Assembly: GCA_900545165.1 (NCBI GenBank)
Contig: UQYA01000015.1
Coordinates: forward strand, 1-26,832
DNA from: an uncultured Collinsella sp.
GTDB lineage: Bacteria > Actinomycetota > Coriobacteriia > Coriobacteriales > Coriobacteriaceae
Direction of reading: 5' to 3'
DNA length: 26,832 nt
Under the pieces are notes generated by a model. It had not been told where the DNA came from. It was given only the letters and a program-made list of their open reading frames with translations, and made no database searches. Shown in pieces: positions 1 through 6,016 of the stretch. Made by a program: the position numbers and the translations under genes. The stretch's first letter is position 1. Each line of letters starts with the position of its first letter.

Positions 1-417
1 GCGCAGGCGACCCTTCTGGGGACGCTCGCCACGGAACATGGCCTCGGCATAGTACGCCTTAAACGGCGTGGAGCCCTGGGGCACTAGGTTGTTCTCCACG
101 ACGGCGCGCACCACACCGGCCGTGCCCTCGGGACGAAGGGCCAGGCGCTGCTTGGGCTTAAGCTTGGTATCGGTGCCCTCGGTAAAGACGCGCTCCAGGT
201 TGGCGCCGCTAAACACGCGGAACATCTCCTTGCGAACGACGTCGGTCGACTGGCCGATGCCGTGGACAAACACGTCCACCTGCTCGATGGCGGGCGTCTC
301 GATGGGTTTAAAACCAAACGGCTCGAACACGCCGGCCGCAATCTGCTGCATCTTTTGCCAGGCGCGCATCTCGGCGCCGATAAGGTCGCGGGTTCCCTCC
401 GCCTTCTGTGCCTGCAT
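1..417 (-). CDS. hisS: Histidyl-tRNA synthetase, N-terminal part (cut by window edge)
   Basis: Class II aminoacyl-tRNA synthetase that charges tRNA-His in the cytoplasm. The 139 visible codons carry the typical start of the family (KAEGTRDLIGAEM), the motif 1 region with the conserved stretch FEPFGFKPIETP, the ALRPEGTAGVVRA segment that contributes to the histidyl-adenylate site, and class II motif 2 (FRGERPQKGRLR) right at the edge. The remaining two thirds, including motif 3 and the anticodon-binding domain, lie outside the window. The start ATG at 417 is preceded by AAAGAAAGGTG at good spacing. Upstream lies a 300-base block of long palindromes rather than an obvious leader; no T-box was seen. 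Identity is secure. Confidence 0.95.
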   Translation of the reverse strand, partial: MQAQKAEGTRDLIGAEMRAWQKMQQIAAGVFEPFGFKPIETPAIEQVDVFVHGIGQSTDVVRKEMFRVFSGANLERVFTEGTDTKLKPKQRLALRPEGTAGVVRAVVENNLVPQGSTPFKAYYAEAMFRGERPQKGRLR

Positions 418-474
418 GGGCAAACACCTTTCTTTTGTATCGCGTCATAGGTAACGGTCATTATACGGCACAAA

Positions 475-550
475 CACAAACCGCGGCGGCGCGTCTGACC
501 GAACGAGGGTATGGGGACTCGTTCGGCCAGACGCGCCGCCGCTGTTTGTG
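475..550. repeat. Long imperfect palindrome A (33-bp arms)
   Basis: Arms 475-507 and 518-550 are reverse complements over 33 bp with two mismatches (482/543 and 498/527) and a 10-base loop (GGTATGGGGA). The core is very GC-rich (CGGCGGCGCGTCTG) and the outer ends are CACAAAC/GTTTGTG. There is no T-run on either side, so it is not a standard terminator. It abuts palindrome B directly. A transcript of either strand would form a very stable hairpin in the 5' flank of hisS. Confidence 0.9.
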
Positions 551-612
551 ATCCCTTTTCCTCCGTCCCCTTCGGATCACGTGATCCCTTGGGGACGGAA
601 GAAAAGGGATCA
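549..612. repeat. Long imperfect palindrome B (22-bp arms plus central 14-bp palindrome)
   Basis: Outer arms 549-570 and 591-612 pair with one mismatch (561/600). The centre, 574-587, is the perfect palindrome GGATCACGTGATCC on the same axis of symmetry. The right half (582-614) can also fold alone: TGATCCCTT pairs with AAGGGATCA. That right half is nearly the same sequence as the hairpin at 8972-9000, which marks it as a dispersed repeat. Confidence 0.9.
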
Positions 613-622
613 TTTCGTAGGC

Positions 623-686
623 CCGTGGCCGCCTTGGAAACCGAATGATGGTACGAGCATCCATTCGGCTTCCAAGGCGGCCACGG
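623..686. repeat. Long imperfect palindrome C (25-bp arms)
   Basis: Arms 623-647 and 662-686 are reverse complements with a single mismatch (640/669) around a 14-base loop. The arm begins CCGTGGCCGCCTTGG. It is the third of three consecutive palindromes that together fill 475-686 between the hisS start and the decayed transporter. No T-tract follows on either strand. Confidence 0.9.
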
Positions 687-721
687 ACAGAACGGGGCGA
701 ACAGAAAAGAGCGACGGACGC

Positions 722-1108
722 CTACTCCCCCGCCACGCTTGCGCGCAGCTTGGAGGTGATGGTGCCCGTGACCTTGCCGAGGTCGGCCATGCCAAACTGC
801 TTGGACGCGGCTGGGCAGCGCCGCCACCATGCAGATAGCCGCGAGCACCAGGAAAGCGGAACGCCAGCCCACACTCACGATAAGCGAGCTCACGATCGGC
901 GAGAGAATGGCTCCGCCAAAGCCCGAACCCGAAAGTGCGATGGAAACGGCAAGGAGCACGTAGACCTGCCACAGCTCACCCACAAAGCTCATGCCAGCAA
1001 GCACCGCCGAGGTAGCGATAACGGTGAGCGAGCCCAACACGTGGCCATGATCACGAAGCCGGAGGCCACCACGAGCCAGCCGGGGAAGAACTTACGCTGC
1101 TGGGGCAT
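722..1108 (-). pseudogene. Decayed MFS transporter remnant
   Basis: A good start (AAGGAG then ATG at 1108) opens MPQQRKFFPGWLVVASGF, a typical first membrane segment of a major-facilitator protein. After VIMAT the frame shifts, and the sequence continues as VLGSLTVIATSAVLAG...LWQVYVL, which looks like a later MFS helix. It then runs straight into LAVSIALSGSGFGG...GWRSAFLVLAAIC, which in intact relatives belongs further along the N-terminal half. Near 790-800 the frame changes again into a short tail ending ...KLRASVAGE and a stop at 722. Only about 129 codons remain of an expected 400 or so. I infer several internal deletions. An oxalate/formate-antiporter-type MFS is the best guess; subfamily and substrate are uncertain. 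Confidence 0.7.
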
Positions 1109-1146
1109 ACTGCTCCTTATTTAACAAACGAATAGCCGGCGCCGGG

Positions 1147-1240
1147 CGCCGGTAGTGCCCAAGATTGCCTTGAAAGACAAGGGCATAGGCCTTATGGCCA
1201 TGCCCGCAGGCTTGAAAGGCAAGGTTGGATGCTACCGGCG
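1147..1240. repeat. Composite imperfect hairpin over the M20 gene stop codon
   Basis: Nested inverted repeats share one centre near 1193.5: 1147-1155 with 1232-1240 (CGCCGGTAG/CTACCGGCG), 1165-1171 with 1216-1222 (TTGCCTT/AAGGCAA), and GGGCAT 1181-1186 with ATGCCC 1200-1205 (offset by one base). The outer right arm contains the stop codon of the amidohydrolase gene. Without a T-run it is not a classical terminator, though it may slow 3' decay or transcription. It resembles the other long palindromes of this window. Confidence 0.7.
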
Positions 1241-2527
1241 GTCGGCGATATAGCCCAAAGCGACGGCGGTATAGGCCGCAGCACCGAGCGGCAGCTCGGC
1301 ATCGTTAAAACGTGCCTTGGGATGGTGCTGGGCAAAATGCTCGTCCGTATCGGTCACAGCTGCGCCCACGGTAAAGTACGCACTCGGGATCTCGCTCGAG
1401 ATCAGCGCGAAGTCCTCGCTCGCCATGGCGTGGAACAGCGGCAGGAAGGCGGCCTTGGGCAGCACCACGCCCACGTAGCCAAGCGACGCCTGGGTCATGT
1501 CGTCATCGAGTACGAGCGGGGGAACATCCGAAAGCGTCTCGATGGTCGCCGACGTACGATATGTTGCAGCAACGCCGTTTACGACCTCCGCGATGCGGGT
1601 CTTTAGGTGAGCCATGAGCTCAACATCAAAGCCGCGCAGCGTTCCCTCGAGCACGCAGGTGTCAGGGATGACGTTGGCCGCCAAGCCGCCAGCAAACTTA
1701 CCAACGGTAAGCGCGACCTCCTTAGCCGCCGGCACTTCGCGAGCGATAAGCTCCTGAAGCGCCAGATGCACATGCACGCCGGCCGTGATGGGGTCGATGC
1801 AAATCTCGGGGCTCGAGCCATGGCCGCCCTTGCCCTGAAGCGTGATACGAAAACCGTACACGCCCGAGAGCGCCGGGCTGCCGTAGAGCACCAGGCCGAG
1901 CGGCGACTGGCTATTGACATGCATGGCAAAGGCGACCTGAGGACGCGGGTTCTGCAGCAGACCGTCGGCGATGGCGGCGCGGGCACCCTCAAAGGTTTCC
2001 TCGCCCGGCTGGAACAGCAGTTTGACGGTGGCATTGGCGTCGACGAGCTCGGCCTCGCGGGCCTTGAGCAGGCGAGCCGCACCAAGCAGCGCCGTCGCGT
2101 GCATATCGTGACCGCAAGCGTGCATGCAGCCGTTGGTGGATGCAAAGGGCTCGCCGGATTCCTCGGCAACGGGCAGGGCGTCCATGTCGCCACGAAGCAT
2201 GATGACCGTACCGGCCTGCTCATTCGTGCAGATGCCATTGCCTTGGGCCGCGGCGGCACCGGCGCCGACAAGGCCCACAACGCAGGAACCATCGACGAGC
2301 GTAGCAAATGGGATGTCCATCTCGGTCAGGCGCGCTTGGATATATGTAGAGGTCTGCGGGAGGCTATTACCCAGCTCGGGCATCTGATGTAAATCGTGTC
2401 GCCACGCAGCGAGCTCGTCTGCAAAAGCCTGAGCTTCTGCAACAAGACCGTCACCGATAGCGGTCTGCGCCGCCGCGGTGGCCTTGGGCGCTGATTGCGG
2501 TTGAAGATCGGACAGTGCTGGTGCCAT
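1232..2527 (-). CDS. M20-family amidohydrolase / peptidase (N-acyl-amino-acid hydrolase type)
   Basis: A 431-aa cytoplasmic metal-dependent hydrolase of the M20D group, which cleaves N-acyl amino acids, hippurate-like amides or indole-amino-acid conjugates. Metal-site motifs are clear: LRGDMDALPV at about 111-120, HACGHDMHA from 136, FQPGEE near 172-177 and a C-terminal MASEDFA. A dimerisation domain lies between them (GGHGSSPE region). The start at 2527 is chosen because TGGAGGG precedes this ATG at good spacing; an 18-codon longer reading begins inside the upstream palindrome and has no ribosome site. The exact substrate cannot be told from sequence. It appears monocistronic: the upstream transporter gene has its own terminator. 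Confidence 0.88.
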   Translation of the reverse strand: MAPALSDLQPQSAPKATAAAQTAIGDGLVAEAQAFADELAAWRHDLHQMPELGNSLPQTSTYIQARLTEMDIPFATLVDGSCVVGLVGAGAAAAQGNGICTNEQAGTVIMLRGDMDALPVAEESGEPFASTNGCMHACGHDMHATALLGAARLLKAREAELVDANATVKLLFQPGEETFEGARAAIADGLLQNPRPQVAFAMHVNSQSPLGLVLYGSPALSGVYGFRITLQGKGGHGSSPEICIDPITAGVHVHLALQELIAREVPAAKEVALTVGKFAGGLAANVIPDTCVLEGTLRGFDVELMAHLKTRIAEVVNGVAATYRTSATIETLSDVPPLVLDDDMTQASLGYVGVVLPKAAFLPLFHAMASEDFALISSEIPSAYFTVGAAVTDTDEHFAQHHPKARFNDAELPLGAAAYTAVALGYIADRR

Positions 2528-2557
2528 AGATGCCCTCCAGTAACGTTTTTGCAGCAA

Positions 2558-2579
2558 GCACTTTGATAGCGTAAAGTGC
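2558..2579. promoter_or_regulatory. Operator-like palindrome upstream of the M20 gene
   Basis: GCACTTT (2558-2564) and AAAGTGC (2573-2579) form a perfect 7-bp inverted repeat with an 8-base spacer, 31 to 52 bases before the amidohydrolase start. Size and placement fit a dimeric repressor site or a short leader hairpin. No regulator is identified. Confidence 0.4.
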
Positions 2580-2605
2580 AAGGTACTACTTTAAGGGCGA
2601 CGCAT

Positions 2606-2630
2606 AAAAAATGCCGCCCCGGGAGGCGGC
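2606..2630 (-). terminator. Rho-independent terminator of the EamA transporter gene
   Basis: Read on the minus strand, GCCGCC pairs with GGCGGC around a short GC-rich loop and is followed by six T residues (2606-2611). It begins 12 bases after the transporter stop codon. Confidence 0.9.
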
Positions 2631-2642
2631 GCAACAAATTGT

Positions 2643-3626
2643 TTACAATTGCGGACGCGGCTTTCGACGCAAAAAATCGAAATGCGTCTCGCTCAAGATA
2701 ATCGAAAGAAAGATGAGCGCGAAGCCGGCGAGCAGGCGCGAGGTGAGCGCCTCCCCCATCAGCAGCACCGAGAACAGCACACCCGAAGGCGACTCCATCG
2801 AAAGGAGCAGCGAGCCCGTTGAGGCCGGGACATGCGCCAGGCCGACGTTTTGGATGAGCAGAGCCACACACGTACAGCCCACCGATAGAAAGGCCATCAC
2901 GCCGATAAAGCTCGGCGTCCACACGGACAGCGGCGCTTGGGTCTCGAATAACAGCGACGAGATCAGGCTCAGCACGCCGTTGCCCACAAACATCCAAAAC
3001 GTGATGACGTTGATGTCCATCTTGCGGCCGTACTTGGCGGTCACCGCCATCTGGATGGCAAAGAAGACCGCGCCGCCCAGTGTGATGACATCGCCGACAT
3101 TGAACTCGACGCTATCGAGCGCCACCAGGCCAATGCCCGCCAGGCACAGCAACGCGGCGCCCAAGTTGTAACGGGTAAGCTTTTCGCCGCTTAGGACGTA
3201 GCTCGCAAACGGCACGAGGATGCAATAGGTACCCGTCAAAAATGCACTCTTGCCTGCCGTGGTCTGTGCCAGGCCAATCGTCTGCAAACCGTAGGCACCC
3301 CACATGAGCGCGCCCATGCCAAGCCCGACGATTAGGTTGCGGGCATTGAAATGAGCGATGATGCGTTTGTGGAAGATGACGAACATAACCAGCGAAGCCG
3401 GAAGGAAGCGAACGTAGAGCAGCTCGAACACCGGAATGGTATCGAGCGCATCCTTCATGGTGGTGAAGGAATAGCCCCAGATGACCGCTATCGAAAGCAG
3501 CAAGACCTTCCAGAACAGCGGCGAGCGTGCGCCGGCACCGCGAGAGGCGCCGCCGGCACCCAAGTCTTCGCGGGCCACAGGGCTGTCGGGCAAGTTTTCG
3601 ATTTCGTTGGCAGCGTATTGGGCCAT
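2643..3626 (-). CDS. EamA/DMT-family transporter
   Basis: A 327-aa polytopic inner-membrane protein of the drug/metabolite transporter superfamily, with two tandem EamA halves of about five helices each after a ~35-residue hydrophilic N-terminus. Typical signatures are IAVIWGYSFTTMKDAL in helix 1, the RFLPASLVMF helix, LQTIGLAQTTAGKSAFL in the first repeat, and NVGLAHVPASTGSLLLSMESPSGVLFSVLLMGE in the second. The substrate is unknown; relatives export amino acids, nucleosides or metabolites. The start ATG at 3626 has GAGGA upstream. The gene ends in a strong terminator, so it is its own unit. Confidence 0.9.
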   Translation of the reverse strand: MAQYAANEIENLPDSPVAREDLGAGGASRGAGARSPLFWKVLLLSIAVIWGYSFTTMKDALDTIPVFELLYVRFLPASLVMFVIFHKRIIAHFNARNLIVGLGMGALMWGAYGLQTIGLAQTTAGKSAFLTGTYCILVPFASYVLSGEKLTRYNLGAALLCLAGIGLVALDSVEFNVGDVITLGGAVFFAIQMAVTAKYGRKMDINVITFWMFVGNGVLSLISSLLFETQAPLSVWTPSFIGVMAFLSVGCTCVALLIQNVGLAHVPASTGSLLLSMESPSGVLFSVLLMGEALTSRLLAGFALIFLSIILSETHFDFLRRKPRPQL

Positions 3627-3826
3627 GGAACGTCCTCACACTCAATCTGGGCGTGGTGTCCGCACGCGTATGGCTGCGTGCCGCCTCATGGTCAAATACA
3701 AACAGGGCGCACCGGACCCCCGGCACGCCCCGCTACTGTATCAACAACCAAGCGGCACACGCAATTCACTGCGCTAAAGCATCGGCAGAGTACACCTCGA
3801 TGTTCCGGTAACGCCACGCTGTTGCG

Positions 3827-6016
3827 CTAGATTAATTTAGTACTCTCCAGCTTTTCGATGATCCAGTCGTTGGCTTTGATGACTGGGCGGCGGAAGACGA
3901 CGCCCAGGGCTAGCGACGGAACCAGATAGCTCGCCAGAATACCCAGCTCAACCCAGTACTCCATATGGTAGGCGCCAGCCATGGCGGCATGCATGGCGTT
4001 GATACCGTGAGTGAACGGCAAGAACGGATAGATCGCCTGGAACACAGGGCCGGTCATCTCGATGGGGAATGTGCCGCCCGAACCACCGACCTGCATGACC
4101 AACAGCACGACAGCGAGCGCCTTGCCGATATCGCCAAACGACACCGTAAGCGTGTAGACGATATTGGAGAACACGAGACTCGCGACCCAGCCCGCCAACA
4201 CAAACTGCAGCGGGTTGTCGCACTGAATGCCAAAGAACAGGATGTCGCCCGCGCACACGAGCGTCGCCTGTAGCAGGGCCAAACCGCCAAAGAACAGGTA
4301 ACGACCCAGGTAGATCTCGTGCAGGCGCACGGGGATGAGCTCGTTGATGAGCTCATCGTCAACCGAGACCTTCATCATGGCCGCCAGTACGATCGAGCCG
4401 ACCCAGAGCGACAGAATCGTGTAGAACGGCGCCATGGCCGAACCGTAATTGCGAATCGGATAGACCGGCTTGCGGTCGAGCGCGACGGGGCCGGAAAGCG
4501 ACACGGCAAGGCCCTCGGGGTCGTTGCCAATCATCGTCTTGATCGTAGCGAGGTCATCCGACATCAAGGCGCCGTCGAGCTCGTCCTTAAACGCGCTGAT
4601 CTTGTCCGACGCCTCGCCCAGCTGATCGGAAGCCTTGTTGACCAGCTTTGCAGCCTTAGAGAGGCCCTTTGCCAGCGAACCGGATGCGTCGGTCAGGTCG
4701 TCTACGGCACTATCCAGATCGCCCGAAATACCATTCAGTGAATCCAGAACCCCCGAGACGGTCTTCTTGAGCTCCTTGGCCTTAACCGAGAACGTGGAAT
4801 CGTAATCGGATTTGGCACCCGCGATACCGGCCTTGGCATCGGCGATGGCCTGATCGACCTCGGCACGCGAGTTGTTGACCTCGGCCATGCTATCGGAGAG
4901 AGATTTCGCGGTGGCCGCCAGATCCTCGGCATTGTTGCGATACTCCACCGCGATCCTGTTCAGCGATGTTGCCACAGACTTGAGGCTCTCCTGGAGCTTT
5001 TCGTCACTGACCTGCTCGGCAAAGCCGCGGAGCTGGTCGGCCGTGGCGTCGATATCGTCGGCACGTGTATTGAGCGCCGCCGCGGCATCGTTGAGCTGAG
5101 ACACCGTAAGGTCAGCATGCTGATTCGCGGCATCGAATGCCTTCGCAAGCTCGGCGGACACGTTGTCGAACGAGCCAGCGCTTCCGTCAATCGCGGCGTT
5201 GATGGCGTCGTTGGCGGCCTTCAGCGCTTCTTTGGAATCATCGATGCCGCTTTTGGCATGTTCCATGAGCTGCTTTGTCGACTCATCGACGGCACCGGTC
5301 TGCTTGAGCATGCCGCTCGCCGACGTCAGCGAATCGGACGTGGAGCTCAAAATGCCCGCCAGCGACGAAGCATTTGCCTGAACGTCTCGCAGGTCCTCAA
5401 TCGAATCGCCAAGCGTCGAGGACAGGTTGGCGATAAAGTTGCTGACCTGGTCGGTGCTCATGTAATCGAGCAGGCTGGACACCGTCTTAAGACCGATGCT
5501 CGTAATGGTCTCGGTAAAAGTTTCGTTAACCTGGCTCTGAACGGCACTCGAACCCTTCTCGGTCACGATCTGCGCAATGGCGTTGGCCTTCTGGTTCTCG
5601 TAAAACTCGATATCGGCGTGTTTCACGTCGGTCGAGAAAAGCGTCATCATGTCAGCGCTAAACGTTTTGGGGATAACGACGGCAGCATAGTACGCGCCCG
5701 ACTTAACGCCCTCGATAGCCTTTTCGCGATTGTTGAGCACAACCCAATCGAAGCTCTCGTTGCCGCGTAGGGTGGCGGTCACGTTTTCGCCCACGTTAAC
5801 CTCGACGGGGATCAAATCGCTCTCGTAACCCTCATCGGTGTTGACCACGGCGATCTTAAGATTGCCGGTGTTGCCGTACGGATCCCAGCTGCCGGCGATG
5901 TTAAACCACGCGTACAGACACGGTACGATAATGAGGCCCATCACGACAACCAAGCCGATCACGGAGCGAGACACGTTTTGGACATCGCGCTTAAACAGAT
6001 GCAGGATGTTCTTCAT
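3827..6016 (-). CDS. YhgE/Pip family membrane protein, second gene of the pair
   Basis: A 729-aa protein with YhgE/Pip architecture. One N-terminal membrane helix (SVIGLVVVMGLIIVPCLYAW, about 18-40) leads into an extracytoplasmic domain with NWDPYGNT-type and YYAAVVIPKTFS motifs. A long Ala/Ser/Asp-rich coiled-coil stalk follows (about 190-480), then an ABC-2-like C-terminal domain of about six helices (from AMAPFYTILSLWVGS). Relatives are phage-infection proteins and EsaA-like parts of type VII secretion; the role here is unknown. The start ATG directly follows the stop codon of the larger paralogue (TAA-ATG), and AGGAGGTGAGG inside that gene is the ribosome site, so the two are co-transcribed and probably translationally coupled. 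No convincing terminator was seen in the 200 bases downstream. Confidence 0.88.
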   Translation of the reverse strand: MKNILHLFKRDVQNVSRSVIGLVVVMGLIIVPCLYAWFNIAGSWDPYGNTGNLKIAVVNTDEGYESDLIPVEVNVGENVTATLRGNESFDWVVLNNREKAIEGVKSGAYYAAVVIPKTFSADMMTLFSTDVKHADIEFYENQKANAIAQIVTEKGSSAVQSQVNETFTETITSIGLKTVSSLLDYMSTDQVSNFIANLSSTLGDSIEDLRDVQANASSLAGILSSTSDSLTSASGMLKQTGAVDESTKQLMEHAKSGIDDSKEALKAANDAINAAIDGSAGSFDNVSAELAKAFDAANQHADLTVSQLNDAAAALNTRADDIDATADQLRGFAEQVSDEKLQESLKSVATSLNRIAVEYRNNAEDLAATAKSLSDSMAEVNNSRAEVDQAIADAKAGIAGAKSDYDSTFSVKAKELKKTVSGVLDSLNGISGDLDSAVDDLTDASGSLAKGLSKAAKLVNKASDQLGEASDKISAFKDELDGALMSDDLATIKTMIGNDPEGLAVSLSGPVALDRKPVYPIRNYGSAMAPFYTILSLWVGSIVLAAMMKVSVDDELINELIPVRLHEIYLGRYLFFGGLALLQATLVCAGDILFFGIQCDNPLQFVLAGWVASLVFSNIVYTLTVSFGDIGKALAVVLLVMQVGGSGGTFPIEMTGPVFQAIYPFLPFTHGINAMHAAMAGAYHMEYWVELGILASYLVPSLALGVVFRRPVIKANDWIIEKLESTKLI

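Noticed and set aside
475..686. hisS T-box or attenuator
   Set aside because: No specifier loop or T-box sequence was found, and one of the modules recurs near htpG, so these are repeats rather than a hisS-specific leader.
84..1040. 318-codon minus-strand frame joining transporter-like and arginine-rich parts
   Set aside because: Only the first 75 or so residues are MFS-like; the rest reads through the palindromes and out of frame across hisS. Treated as a pseudogene instead.
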